Shown: piece by piece, positions 1 through 9,464 of the stretch
Position numbering within the stretch: the first letter of the stretch is position 1
Layout: each line of letters starts with the position of its first letter
Origin: Pseudomonas oryzihabitans
GTDB lineage: Bacteria > Pseudomonadota > Gammaproteobacteria > Pseudomonadales > Pseudomonadaceae
Direction: 5' to 3'
DNA length: 64,000 nucleotides
Assembly: GCF_001518815.1 (NCBI RefSeq)
Contig: NZ_CP013987.1
Location: 3,432,501 to 3,496,500 of the forward strand
Made by a program: the position numbers and the translations under genes
Notes under the pieces: generated by a model
The model's database searches: none
What the model was told of the DNA's origin: nothing
The model's input: only the letters and a program-made list of their open reading frames with translations

Positions 1-1297
<1,297 letters not shown>

Positions 1298-1413
1298 GAT
1301 TCCTCCTGGCCAGATCAACCGATCGGGCCGGTACGACGCGGGATAGCCTCACCAGCGTAGCAGGGGATCGCCGATTGCGCTGCAACCCGCGCCTTAGAGC
1401 CTGCTCAGGACGC

Positions 1414-1740
1414 TCAGGGCAGTTCCTCGGACTCGCGCCCGTCCGCCGCCTGGATCGCTGCCACCAGGGCTGGCTCGCGTAGCGGCGCCTGTACCGGACC
1501 GAGAAACTCGCCGTCACGGACCAGGAACAGCGCCGGCAGATGAAAGACGCCATAGCGCTGCACCAGGCCGCCGCTGCGCTCGGCGTCTACCCAGTACAGC
1601 CGGTCGACCGGCAGCACCGCTGCAGGCAGTACCTGGCGGGCCAGCCGGCAGGTCGCACAGCCGACGCTGGTAAAGATCAGCAGGGAGCGCCCGGGCGCCT
1701 CCAGCAGGACGGCATCCGCCGTGCCATCGTCCAATTCCAT
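1414..1740 (-). CDS. Thioredoxin-fold protein with CATC active site
   Basis: A 108-residue protein with a thioredoxin fold. The redox motif is GCATCRLARQ near residues 27-36, so the pair is CxxC with Ala-Thr between the cysteines instead of Gly-Pro as in thioredoxin. A cis-proline region (FHLPALFLV) follows around residue 73. There is no signal peptide, so it is probably cytoplasmic. I chose the ATG at 1740 because GAGGAA sits just upstream; the frame stays open to 1821 without a better site. Its substrate is unknown. The redox centre makes a disulfide or thiol role likely, but a thiol-peroxidase partner or sensor role cannot be excluded. Confidence 0.75.
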   Translation of the reverse strand: MELDDGTADAVLLEAPGRSLLIFTSVGCATCRLARQVLPAAVLPVDRLYWVDAERSGGLVQRYGVFHLPALFLVRDGEFLGPVQAPLREPALVAAIQAADGRESEELP

Positions 1741-1905
1741 CGATTCCTCGCCGCGATCATCGTCAGGGCGCGCCCTCAGGCTCGCCAATAGCGTCGTAAC
1801 CATTGTGACCGGGCGGGACACGCGTTAAGGTGCCCCACCCTCCCCACCGTATTTTGCCTGCACGGGCCCCGTCCTGTCGCAGCGCCGTGACCGACGAGTA
1901 GCACC

Positions 1906-2985
1906 ATGGCCGCACAGCCCCGCCTTAACGACCTCAACATCGAAGCCAACGAGCCGCTCATCACGCCCGAGCAGCTCAAGCAGGAGATCCCGCTGAGCGA
2001 TCTCGCCGCCGACACCGTCGCCCAGGGCCGCCAGGTCATCCGCGACATCCTCGACGGCAAGGACCATCGCCTGTTCGTGGTGATCGGCCCCTGCTCGATC
2101 CATGACATCAAGGCCGCCCACGAATACGCCGAGCGGCTCAAGGCACTGGCCGCTCAGGTCAGCGACAGCCTCTACCTGGTCATGCGCGTCTACTTCGAGA
2201 AGCCCCGGACTACCGTGGGCTGGAAGGGCCTGATCAACGATCCCTACCTGGACGACTCCTTCAAGATCCAGGACGGCCTGCACATCGGTCGTCAGCTGCT
2301 GCTGGACCTGGCGGAAAAGGGCCTGCCCACCGCCACCGAGGCGCTCGACCCCATTTCCCCGCAGTACCTGCAGGACCTGATCAGCTGGTCGGCCATCGGC
2401 GCGCGCACCACCGAGTCCCAGACCCACCGCGAAATGGCCTCGGGCCTCTCCTCCGCGGTCGGTTTCAAGAACGGCACCGATGGCAGCCTGACCGTGGCCA
2501 TCAACGCCCTGCAGTCGGTTTCCAGCCCGCACCGCTTCCTGGGTATCGACCAGCGCGGCCAGGTCTCGGTGGTAATGACCAAGGGCAATCCCTACGGCCA
2601 CGTGGTACTGCGCGGCGGCAACGGCAAGCCCAACTACGATTCGGTCAGCGTCACCCTGTGCGAGCAGGCGCTGGTCAAGGCCAAGGTCAAGCCCAACATC
2701 ATGGTCGATTGCAGCCATGCCAACTCCAACAAGGACGCCGCCCTGCAGCCGCTGGTGATGGACAACGTCGCCAACCAGATCGTCGAGGGCAACAACTCCA
2801 TCGTCGGCCTGATGGTGGAAAGCCACCTGGGCTTCGGCAATCAGCCGATCCCGGCGGACCTGGCGCAGCTGGAATACGGCGTCTCGGTGACCGATGCCTG
2901 CATCGACTGGGCCATGACCGAGAAGAGCATTCTCGACATGCACCGCAAGCTCAAGGATGTGCTGCCGCGTCGCGCCCGCGACTGA
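1906..2985 (+). CDS. aroF: 3-deoxy-7-phosphoheptulonate synthase (class I DAHP synthase)
   Basis: Condenses phosphoenolpyruvate with erythrose 4-phosphate, the first step of the shikimate pathway. The protein has 359 residues, the usual length of AroF/G/H-type enzymes. Visible motifs are VVIGPCSIHD at about 58-67 (metal and substrate site), KPRTTVGWKGLINDP, GARTTESQTHREMASGLS and the metal-binding DCSHANSNK. The isozyme class, and so whether Tyr, Phe or Trp inhibits it, cannot be read safely; I recall a gene in this position being called aroF-I in P. putida. ATG at 1906; a factor-independent terminator follows at once. Divergent from the thioredoxin-like gene. Confidence 0.93.
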   Translation: MAAQPRLNDLNIEANEPLITPEQLKQEIPLSDLAADTVAQGRQVIRDILDGKDHRLFVVIGPCSIHDIKAAHEYAERLKALAAQVSDSLYLVMRVYFEKPRTTVGWKGLINDPYLDDSFKIQDGLHIGRQLLLDLAEKGLPTATEALDPISPQYLQDLISWSAIGARTTESQTHREMASGLSSAVGFKNGTDGSLTVAINALQSVSSPHRFLGIDQRGQVSVVMTKGNPYGHVVLRGGNGKPNYDSVSVTLCEQALVKAKVKPNIMVDCSHANSNKDAALQPLVMDNVANQIVEGNNSIVGLMVESHLGFGNQPIPADLAQLEYGVSVTDACIDWAMTEKSILDMHRKLKDVLPRRARD

Positions 2986-3001
2986 CGGATCAGCGCACAC
3001 G

Positions 3002-3029
3002 AAAACGCCGGGCTCAGCCCGGCGTTTTT
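3002..3029. terminator. Bidirectional intrinsic terminator
   Basis: Stem ACGCCGGGC / GCCCGGCGT with a short CTCA loop, flanked by AAAA on the left and TTTTT on the right. It lies between the convergent ends of the DAHP synthase gene and the acetyltransferase gene and can serve both. Confidence 0.9.
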
Positions 3030-3043
3030 CATGCAGCGGCCAT

Positions 3044-3325
3044 TCAGGCCAGCGGCGTCACCTGGCCACGCCGCTCCAGGTAGTGCTCCACATAGGAGCA
3101 GGAGGGAATGACGCTGTAGCCGCGACTCTCGGCGTAGTTCAGCGCGTGCTCGGTCAGCCGCGCCGCCAGGCCGCGCCCACGCAGGGCATCGGGTACGAAG
3201 GTGCGATAGAAATCCATCGTCTGCTTGCCCAGATCCATATAGGCGAGATAGGCGCGCTGGCCGTCGACGGAAAGCTGGAACTGATGATTGGCTTCATCGT
3301 GTTCCACGTGCAGGGACTCGTTCAT
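3044..3325 (-). CDS. Small GNAT-family N-acetyltransferase
   Basis: A 93-residue protein of the short acetyltransferase type (YjdJ-like, Acetyltransf_CG). The acetyl-CoA loop is FVPDALRGRGLAARLTEHAL around residues 50-69, followed by GYSVIPSCSYVEHYLER. It is about half the length of a standard GNAT domain, as expected for this subfamily. The ATG at 3325 has AAGGAG 7 nt upstream; the frame is open further back but without a site. Substrate unknown. It stands alone between the DAHP synthase terminator and the long upstream region of oprI. Confidence 0.85.
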   Translation of the reverse strand: MNESLHVEHDEANHQFQLSVDGQRAYLAYMDLGKQTMDFYRTFVPDALRGRGLAARLTEHALNYAESRGYSVIPSCSYVEHYLERRGQVTPLA

Positions 3326-3676
3326 GACTACTCCTTGGCGGTTTGGCTCCGCCTTATCCATTGTTATCGGTGATACCCGAAGACGAGAACGCACTCTTCC
3401 TGTGCGGGACTGAGCCACAGCGCGTCAGACCCCTACGGAAGAAACAGGTTCTGACCAGCCGTCGCACCGTAATGTCGCACTATATCAGGGCCTTCGACGC
3501 GGGAGCAGCCACGGCGTCCTTCTTGACAACTTCCGCTCATCCTCTAACGTTTTGAAACGTTCGTGGCTTTCAGCCATCCAAGCAGTTGCTGATACCGGCT
3601 GCACGCATTCTGGGACGAACTCGGGGAGCGAAGGAGGATTTCCGCAAAAAATCTTTCTTCAACGGGTTTAGCTCAG
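3326..3676. other. Intergenic stretch between acetyltransferase and oprI promoter
   Basis: Holds no convincing gene. It presumably carries the leftward acetyltransferase promoter. A TTGACA at 3523-3528 with TAACGT 16 nt downstream could be a weak rightward promoter. AT-rich runs increase toward oprI. Nothing else recognisable. Confidence 0.4.
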
Positions 3677-3704
3677 TTTACTTACGACCGGTAATGAGTA
3701 GTAT
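3677..3704 (+). promoter_or_regulatory. Predicted sigma70 promoter of oprI
   Basis: TTTACT (3677-3682), a 16-nt spacer, then TAGTAT (3699-3704), placing the start point near 3711. This is immediately before a perfect hairpin at 3712-3733, so the transcript would begin with that stem. Confidence 0.6.
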
Positions 3705-3711
3705 GTAGCCG

Positions 3712-3733
3712 CAATTTTCCACCTGGAAAATTG
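3712..3733 (+). promoter_or_regulatory. 5' hairpin at the start of the oprI mRNA
   Basis: Perfect 10-bp inverted repeat CAATTTTCCA / TGGAAAATTG with a CC spacer. It lies at the predicted 5' end of the oprI transcript, 36 nt before the ATG. A 5' stem of this kind usually protects an mRNA from RNase E entry; OprI is among the most abundant Pseudomonas proteins. Confidence 0.6.
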
Positions 3734-3769
3734 ATCTTAAAACAGGATGTCTACCTCAAGGGGTTTACG

Positions 3770-4021
3770 ATGAACAATGCTCTGAAATTCGCCGCCCTGG
3801 CTCTGGCCGCTGCTATGGCCACTGGTTGCAGCACCGCTAACAAGGAAAGCGAAGCTCGCCTGACCGCTACCGAAGACGCCGCTGCCCGCGCCCAGGCTCG
3901 TGCTGACGAAGCCTACCGTCACGCTGACGAGGCTCTGGCCGCCGCTCAGAAAGCTCAGCAGACCGCTGACGAAGCCAACGAGCGCGCCCTGCGTATGCTG
4001 GAAAAAGCCAGCCGCAAGTAA
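3770..4021 (+). CDS. oprI: Major outer-membrane lipoprotein OprI (Lpp-like)
   Basis: An 83-residue lipoprotein. The signal peptide runs to the lipobox ATGC (Cys20), followed by [20 protein letters not shown] and then alanine-rich heptads ([20 protein letters not shown]) that form the trimeric coiled coil. It ends MLEKASRK, the C-terminal lysine that can be attached to peptidoglycan. ATG at 3770 with AAGGGG upstream. Codon use is strongly biased, as expected for a very highly expressed gene. The next gene, on the opposite strand, is an L,D-transpeptidase. Enzymes of that family attach Lpp to peptidoglycan in E. coli, so the pairing may be functional. Confidence 0.97.
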   Translation: MNNALKFAALALAAAMATGCSTANKESEARLTATEDAAARAQARADEAYRHADEALAAAQKAQQTADEANERALRMLEKASRK

Positions 4022-4070
4022 GGCGCCCCGGCTGGAAAGGCGAATGGCAACAGTCGCCTTTCTCGGAGCA

Positions 4071-4110
4071 AACAAAAAGCCCGCCATCTCAGATGGCGGG
4101 CTTTTTGTTT
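4071..4110. terminator. Bidirectional intrinsic terminator after oprI
   Basis: Perfect symmetric hairpin AACAAAAAGCCCGCCATCTC with its complement ending CTTTTTGTTT. It stops oprI on the plus strand and the L,D-transpeptidase gene on the minus strand. Confidence 0.93.
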
Positions 4111-4144
4111 GTCGGACCGGCCGAGCGTGCTCAGCCGGTTGGAC

Positions 4145-5122
4145 TCACAGCGACTTGGCGGGCGCCTTGGCCACCGCACCGGGAACCACACCGGCGGGCA
4201 GATCGGCGATTTCCACTGGCAGGCCGTCCTGGCCCTGCACCACGTCACGCACCGTGGCCCAGTTCACCGCGCTGTTGGCCTGCAGCAGGTCGTCGCGCTT
4301 GATCAGCGCATTGACCACCGCGGCCTGACGGTCGATGTCGGTCGGATCGCCCTTGAGGTTGACCGGCTGATGGGCTTCCAGGTAGAGCTTGCCCTGGCTG
4401 ACCCCGAACTTGTAGGGCTCGTCGATGATCCGCACCGGGGTACCGACTGGCAGCATGCTCACCAGTTCGGTGACGTTGAAGTTGTACATGCGGAAGCAGC
4501 CGTGGCTGACCTGCATGCCGATGCCGAACTTCTTGTCCGAGCCGTGGATGAGATAGCCCGGCAGGGTCAGGCGGATCTTGTAGGGGCCCAGGGGATTGTC
4601 CGGGCCGGGCGGCACCACCTTGGGCAGCGGATCGCCTTCGGCGGCATGCTCGGCACGAATGGACTCCGGCGGATACCAGGCTGGATCCTTGATCTTGTCC
4701 ACCACCTTGGCCACCCCGACCGGCGAGCCCCAGCCATCACGGCCAATACCCAGCGGGTAGGTGAACACCGAATGACCACCCTTGGGGTAGTAGTACATGC
4801 GGTATTCGGCGATGTTGATGACGATGCCTTCGCGCGGTCCGGGCGGCAGGATGAAGCGCGTCGGCAGGACGATCTCGGTACCGGCGCCGGGCAGCCAGGC
4901 GTCGACGCCTGGATTGGCCGCCACCATCTCGGTGTAGCCCAGGTCGTACTTCTGGCCGAGGTCGGCGAAGGTGTCTTCGTAGGCGGCCTTGATGACCTGA
5001 ACCTCGCCGACCACGTCTTCACCGGGTGGCGGCAGCGGCAACTCCAATGCCTGCGCCGTACCCGCGCTCAACAGACCAAACAGCGAGAGGGAACCGACCA
5101 GGGTCGAAACGCGCGCGGGCAT
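4145..5122 (-). CDS. L,D-transpeptidase (YkuD domain, ErfK/YbiS type)
   Basis: Periplasmic enzyme of 325 residues. A signal peptide ends at GTAQA. A LysM-like segment (KAAYEDTFADLGQKYDLGYT) comes next, then the YkuD catalytic domain from about residue 100. The active-site block HGSDKKFGIGMQVSHGCFRM contains the conserved His and the nucleophile Cys of SHGCFRM. The family either makes 3-3 peptidoglycan crosslinks or anchors Lpp; the convergent oprI neighbour favours anchoring. The ATG at 5122 gives a proper signal peptide; the open frame continues to 5638 but that extension is non-secretory and has no support. Confidence 0.93.
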   Translation of the reverse strand: MPARVSTLVGSLSLFGLLSAGTAQALELPLPPPGEDVVGEVQVIKAAYEDTFADLGQKYDLGYTEMVAANPGVDAWLPGAGTEIVLPTRFILPPGPREGIVINIAEYRMYYYPKGGHSVFTYPLGIGRDGWGSPVGVAKVVDKIKDPAWYPPESIRAEHAAEGDPLPKVVPPGPDNPLGPYKIRLTLPGYLIHGSDKKFGIGMQVSHGCFRMYNFNVTELVSMLPVGTPVRIIDEPYKFGVSQGKLYLEAHQPVNLKGDPTDIDRQAAVVNALIKRDDLLQANSAVNWATVRDVVQGQDGLPVEIADLPAGVVPGAVAKAPAKSL

Positions 5123-5196
5123 GGGATGAATCCTTGCAAGGAGCAATAAGGTGACGGCGCGAATTGTACACGGCTCGCCCCGCGTCCGGCAGAGCC

Positions 5197-5478
5197 TCAA
5201 AAAGCCTGTAACGGATTGGGCAGCCCCCGTTTGGCGCCTTGCAACCGCTGCAGGCAGGCCGGGCACAGGGTCTTGAGCGCCAGCCCACGGCGATCCAGCG
5301 GGTGCAGTCGCGGCCGCGCCGGCAGCAGGGTGCCGCACAGGGTCCGGTCGGTGGGCGAGCCCAGCTCCAGCTGCCGGGCGACGATATGGACCCGGCCCTC
5401 GCGGCAGGCGAACAGGTCGAGCTGGGCATCGGGCTGGATCAGCTGATAGCCGTGCATGGACCGGGAAAGGCGGGACAT
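5197..5478 (-). CDS. Conserved hypothetical protein with CPAC motif
   Basis: A 93-residue cytoplasmic protein that I cannot assign. It contains LCGTLLPARPRLHPLDRRGL and then TLCPACLQRLQGAKRGLPNP; the CxxC of CPAC plus an earlier Cys could bind a metal. ATG at 5478. It lies between tesA and the L,D-transpeptidase gene on the same strand, a position where I recall a hypothetical gene in P. aeruginosa. No signal peptide or membrane segment. Confidence 0.7.
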   Translation of the reverse strand: MSRLSRSMHGYQLIQPDAQLDLFACREGRVHIVARQLELGSPTDRTLCGTLLPARPRLHPLDRRGLALKTLCPACLQRLQGAKRGLPNPLQAF

Positions 5479-5550
5479 CGGGATACTCCAGGGGCGGTTC
5501 CGCCGGGCGGTCGATTGGCCGGACCGGCGGGGCGCGCAACCTTAGCGGAA

Positions 5551-5563
5551 AGCCCCTTCGGGG
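5551..5563 (-). terminator. Possible weak terminator after tesA
   Basis: Short stem CCCC-GAA-GGGG on the minus strand followed by CTTTCC. The tail is poor, so this may only slow polymerase or mark the transcript end. Confidence 0.35.
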
Positions 5564-5576
5564 AAAAGTCCGACGT

Positions 5577-6191
5577 TCAGTCGCGCAGCAGCGGCTGCAG
5601 GTGCGGCCAGGCGTTTTCCAGCAGCCGTTGCTGGGCATTGGCCTGGGGATGAATGCCGTCCGGCTGCATGAAGGCCGGATCGCCCCCTACCCCTTCGAGC
5701 AGGAAGGGCACCAGGGCCACTTGCTGGGCCTTGGCCACGTCCGTGTAGACCTGGGCGAAGCCGTCGGTATAGCGCGGCCCATAGTTGGGTGGCAGGCGCA
5801 TGCCCAGGAGCAGGACACGGGCGCCCTTGGCCTTGGCCTGCCCCACCAGGGCGGTGAGGTTGCGCTCGATCTGGGCCAGCGGCTGGCCGCGCAGCCCGTC
5901 GTTGCCGCCCAGCTCGATGGCCACGACCTCAGGCCGATGGTCGGCCAGCAGGGGTGGCAGCCGTGCCAGGCCTCCAGCCGTGGTATCACCGCTGATGGAG
6001 GCGTTCACTACCTGGTAATCGATCTTCTGCTCCTGCAGGCGCTGCTCCAGCAGCCGTACCCATCCCTGGCCATCGGCCAGGCCGTAGCCGGCACTGATGC
6101 TGTCACCCACCACCAGCAGGGTGCGCGCCATGGCCAGCGGCGTCAGGGTCAGGCACAGCAGGGCCAGTAGCCAGGCAATGCCTTGGCGCAA
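5577..6191 (-). CDS. tesA: Arylesterase / acyl-CoA thioesterase I / lysophospholipase L1 (TesA)
   Basis: Periplasmic SGNH-hydrolase. Block I is VVGDSISAGYG (nucleophile Ser), block II has NASISGDTTAGGL, block III is ELGGNDGLRG and block V is QPDGIHPQ (Asp-His). I prefer the TTG at 6191: it gives 204 residues, close to the family length, and a compact signal peptide ending PLAMA. An ATG at 6269 with TGAGG before it would add 26 residues (230 aa), but the added codons include rare AT-rich ones and would leave only 10 bp to the divergent ABC gene. The core call is certain; the start is not. Confidence 0.9.
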   Translation of the reverse strand: MRQGIAWLLALLCLTLTPLAMARTLLVVGDSISAGYGLADGQGWVRLLEQRLQEQKIDYQVVNASISGDTTAGGLARLPPLLADHRPEVVAIELGGNDGLRGQPLAQIERNLTALVGQAKAKGARVLLLGMRLPPNYGPRYTDGFAQVYTDVAKAQQVALVPFLLEGVGGDPAFMQPDGIHPQANAQQRLLENAWPHLQPLLRD

Positions 6192-6279
6192 AGGCGCTCT
6201 GGACTTCGCGCGGCTTTTTGACTCTAACTCGCCACAGCCGCCCGTTTGCGGGCCCCTCGAATACGGCATCGGATACCTC

Positions 6280-6954
6280 ATGAGCGAAGTCATTTTGCTG
6301 GCACGAGACCTTAGCAAGGTCGTCACGGGCGCGGAAGGTGCGCTACCGATCCTCCAGGCGCTGGATCTGGAACTGGAAGCCGGCGACAGTTTGGCCATCG
6401 TCGGCAGCTCGGGTTCCGGCAAGTCCACCCTGCTCGGGCTGCTGGCCGGTCTCGACCTGCCCAGCAGCGGGGAGGTCCATCTCGCCGGCCAGCGCCTGGA
6501 CACCCTCGACGAAGACGCCCGAGCCCGCCTGCGCGCGGAACGGGTGGGCTTCGTCTTCCAGTCCTTCCAGTTGCTGGACAGCCTCACCGCCCTGGAAAAC
6601 GTCATGCTGCCCCTGGAACTGGAGGGCGCGCGCCAGGCCCGTGAGCAGGCAATGGCCCTGCTGGAGCGGGTCGGCCTGGGTGAGCGCCTGCGTCACTATC
6701 CTCGCCAGCTCTCCGGCGGCGAGCAGCAGCGGGTCGCCCTGGCACGGGCCTTCGCCCCGCGGCCGAGCATTCTCTTCGCCGACGAACCCACCGGCAATCT
6801 CGACAGCCGCACCGGCGGCCACATCAGTGACCTGCTGTTCGAGCTCAACCGGGAACAGGGTACGACGCTGGTGCTGGTGACCCATGACGAGCGCCTGGCC
6901 GCCCGTTGCGCCCGCCAGTTGCGCCTGGAAGGCGGTCGGCGGGTCGCGGCATGA
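6280..6954 (+). CDS. ABC transporter ATP-binding protein (YbbA-like, LolD family)
   Basis: A 224-residue ATPase. Walker A is GSSGSGKST at about 43-51, the Q-loop is VFQSFQLL, the signature is LSGGEQQR, Walker B is ILFADEPTGNLD, and the switch is VTHDE. The sequence groups with LolD/MacB-type ATPases that power FtsX-fold permeases. The stop overlaps the start of the permease gene (ATGA at 6951-6954), so the two are translationally coupled. It is divergent from tesA, the same arrangement as ybbA/tesA in E. coli. The substrate is not known. Confidence 0.93.
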   Translation: MSEVILLARDLSKVVTGAEGALPILQALDLELEAGDSLAIVGSSGSGKSTLLGLLAGLDLPSSGEVHLAGQRLDTLDEDARARLRAERVGFVFQSFQLLDSLTALENVMLPLELEGARQAREQAMALLERVGLGERLRHYPRQLSGGEQQRVALARAFAPRPSILFADEPTGNLDSRTGGHISDLLFELNREQGTTLVLVTHDERLAARCARQLRLEGGRRVAA

Positions 6955-9461
6955 ACAGGACCGGTCTGCCGCTGGCGCGGCTGTTCCTCCTGGCCTGGCG
7001 CCAAAGTCTGCGCGAGATTCGTGCCGGCGAGATCCGCATGCTCTGCCTGGCCCTGGTGGTGGCCGTCGCGTCCAGTGTCGCCATCGGCTACTTCACCGCC
7101 CGCCTGGGCGCCGGCATGGAGAATCGTGCCAGCGAATTCCTCGCCGCCGACCTGGTGCTGCTGGGCAGCGAACCGGCGCGGCCGGAGCAGGTGGACGCTG
7201 GCCTGCAACTGGGCCTCGAACACAGTCGCACGCTCAATTTCAGCACCATGGCCGCGGGTGCCGAAGCCTTGCAACTGGCCAGCGTCAAGGCGGTCCAGGC
7301 GAATTTCCCGCTGCGCGGGGAGATGCGCAGCGCTACGGTACCGGACGCTCCCGACCAGCCGGGTGGCGCTCCCGCTCCTGGGGAAGCCTGGGTCGAACCA
7401 CGCCTGCTGCTGGCCCTGGACGCCAAGGTCGGCGCCCGTCTCGACATCGGGCGCAAGCCCCTCACCATCTCCCGGGTACTCACCTATGAACCGGACCGCG
7501 CCGGTGACTTCTACAGCCTGACACCACGGGTGCTGATCAATCTCGACGACGTCGCCGCTACCGGCGTCATCCAGCCCGGCAGCCGGGTGCGCTACCGCGA
7601 ACTCTGGCGGGGCGAGCCTCAGGCCCTGGCCGCCTACCGCCAGGCCCTCACGCCGGACCTTGCCGCCAACCAGCGTTTCGAGGGACCCGGCGATGGCAAT
7701 CGCCAGCTGGGCAACGCCCTGGAGCGTGCCCAGCGTTATCTCGGCCTGGCCAGCCTGGTGGCAGTGGTGCTGGCCGGTGTGGCCGTGGCGCTGTCGGCCA
7801 ATCGCTTCGCCACCCGGCGCTTCGACGCCAGCGCCCTGCTGCGCTGCCTGGGCCTGACCCGGCGCGACGCCTTGGTGCTCTATGGCCTGCAACTGGGACT
7901 GCTGGGGCTGGCCGCGAGCCTGCTCGGCGCCCTGCTGGGCTGGCTGGCGCAGCTGGTGCTGTTCCAGCTCCTCCACGGTCTCCTGCCAGCACGGCTGCCG
8001 CCGGCCGGCATTGGTCCGGCACTCGCGGGCATGGGTACCGGACTGGTCGCCCTGGCTGGCTTCGCCCTGCCACCCCTGGCGGCCCTCGGCCGGGTACCGC
8101 CCTTGCGGGTACTGCGCAGCGATCTGCAACCGGTGCCCCTGCGGACCTGGCTGGTCTATGGCTGCGCCCTGCTCGCCCTGGGGCTGATCATGTGGCGGCT
8201 GTCGCTGGACCTGCGCCTGACCCTGGCGCTGCTGGTGGGCGGCCTGGTAGCCGGCCTGCTGTTCGGCAGCCTGCTCTACCTGGCGTTGCGCCTGCTGCGG
8301 CGAGGATTGCAGGGTGCGCCCCTGGCCTGGCGCCTGGGCCTGGGTCAACTGCTGCGCCATCCGCTGGCGGCAGTGGGCCAGACCCTGGCCTTCGGCCTGA
8401 TCCTGCTGGCCATGAGCCTGGTGGTGCTGCTGCGGGGCGAGTTGCTGGAGCGCTGGCAGGCGCAATTGCCGGCCGAGGCGCCCAATCACTTCGCCCTCAA
8501 TGTGCTGCCGGACGAGCGCCAGGCCTTCGCCACGGCGGTGAGCAAGCTCTCGCCCCATGCCAGTCCGCTCTACCCCATCGTCCAGGGCCGCCTGGTCAGC
8601 GTGAAGGGGCATCCGGCCCAGGAAGGCCTGGAGGACGACTCCCGCGGTGGGCGCGCCACCCGACGCGATCTCAACCTGACCTGGTCGGCGCAGTTGCCGG
8701 ACGGCAACCGCCTGGAAGCCGGCCAGTGGTGGGATACCCTGCCCGCCGGCGACCTGCCCGGCGTCTCGCTGGAAAGCGAGCTGGCGCGCAGCCTTGGCGT
8801 CGGCCTGGGTGACACCCTGGGCTTCGTCATCGGTGATCGCCAGATCGAGGCACGCGTCACTAGCCTGCGGCAGGTGGGTTGGGACAACTTCCAGCCCAAC
8901 TTCTTCGTCATCTTCGCCCCGGGTGCCCTGGAAGGCGTGCCTTTCACCTACCTGGGCAGCTTCTACCTGCCGCCGGGCCATGACCGCGAGTTGCTGGCCC
9001 TGGCCCGACAGTTCCCGGCGGTGACCCTGCTGCCCATCGACGCCCTGCTGGACCAGCTGCGCAGTATCCTGCGCCAGGTCAGCGTGGCGGTGGAGTTCGT
9101 GCTGCTCTTCGTGCTGGCTGCCGGCATTGCCGTGCTGCTGGCCGGCTTGCAGGCGACCCTGGACGAGCGCATCCGCCAGGGCGCCCTCCTGCGTGCGCTG
9201 GGTGCGCGACGAGAGCTGCTGCAACGGGCGCGGCGAACCGAATTCATCCTGCTCGGTGGCACCAGCGGCTTGCTCGCGGCGCTTGGTTGCGAGATCGTCA
9301 GCGCCCTGCTCTACCGGCTGGCCTTCGACCTGGACTGGCAACCCCACCCCTGGCTGCTGCTCCTGCCGGTGCTGGGCGCCTTGCTGGTCGGCGCGGCCGG
9401 ACTGCTGGGCACGCGGCGGGCCATCACCGCCAGTCCGTTACTGATCCTGAGAGAAAGCTGA
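6951..9461 (+). CDS. FtsX-like ABC transporter permease (YbbP-like)
   Basis: An 836-residue inner-membrane protein with two FtsX/MacB-type repeats. Helix 1 is near residues 25-45. A large periplasmic domain follows to about 260, then a helix cluster (LASLVAVVLAGVAVALSANR and onward) to about 500, a second periplasmic domain, and three C-terminal helices from FVLLFVLAAGIAVLLAGLQA. The gene starts in the stop codon of the ATPase gene and ends 3 bp before greB. It presumably moves a lipid or envelope substrate. Length and topology fit the YbbP family, which is found beside TesA; the substrate is unproven. Confidence 0.92.
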   Translation: MNRTGLPLARLFLLAWRQSLREIRAGEIRMLCLALVVAVASSVAIGYFTARLGAGMENRASEFLAADLVLLGSEPARPEQVDAGLQLGLEHSRTLNFSTMAAGAEALQLASVKAVQANFPLRGEMRSATVPDAPDQPGGAPAPGEAWVEPRLLLALDAKVGARLDIGRKPLTISRVLTYEPDRAGDFYSLTPRVLINLDDVAATGVIQPGSRVRYRELWRGEPQALAAYRQALTPDLAANQRFEGPGDGNRQLGNALERAQRYLGLASLVAVVLAGVAVALSANRFATRRFDASALLRCLGLTRRDALVLYGLQLGLLGLAASLLGALLGWLAQLVLFQLLHGLLPARLPPAGIGPALAGMGTGLVALAGFALPPLAALGRVPPLRVLRSDLQPVPLRTWLVYGCALLALGLIMWRLSLDLRLTLALLVGGLVAGLLFGSLLYLALRLLRRGLQGAPLAWRLGLGQLLRHPLAAVGQTLAFGLILLAMSLVVLLRGELLERWQAQLPAEAPNHFALNVLPDERQAFATAVSKLSPHASPLYPIVQGRLVSVKGHPAQEGLEDDSRGGRATRRDLNLTWSAQLPDGNRLEAGQWWDTLPAGDLPGVSLESELARSLGVGLGDTLGFVIGDRQIEARVTSLRQVGWDNFQPNFFVIFAPGALEGVPFTYLGSFYLPPGHDRELLALARQFPAVTLLPIDALLDQLRSILRQVSVAVEFVLLFVLAAGIAVLLAGLQATLDERIRQGALLRALGARRELLQRARRTEFILLGGTSGLLAALGCEIVSALLYRLAFDLDWQPHPWLLLLPVLGALLVGAAGLLGTRRAITASPLLILRES

Positions 9462-9464
9462 TCC

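Noticed and set aside
4109-5149. 346-codon plus-strand frame opposite the L,D-transpeptidase
   Set aside because: Antisense of a clear YkuD-domain gene; no ribosome site or recognisable motif.
6696-9347. 883-codon open frame on the minus strand, Gln/Gly/His-rich
   Set aside because: Shadow of the ABC permease gene. Composition (long Q/G/A/H runs) is typical of antisense frames in high-GC genes.
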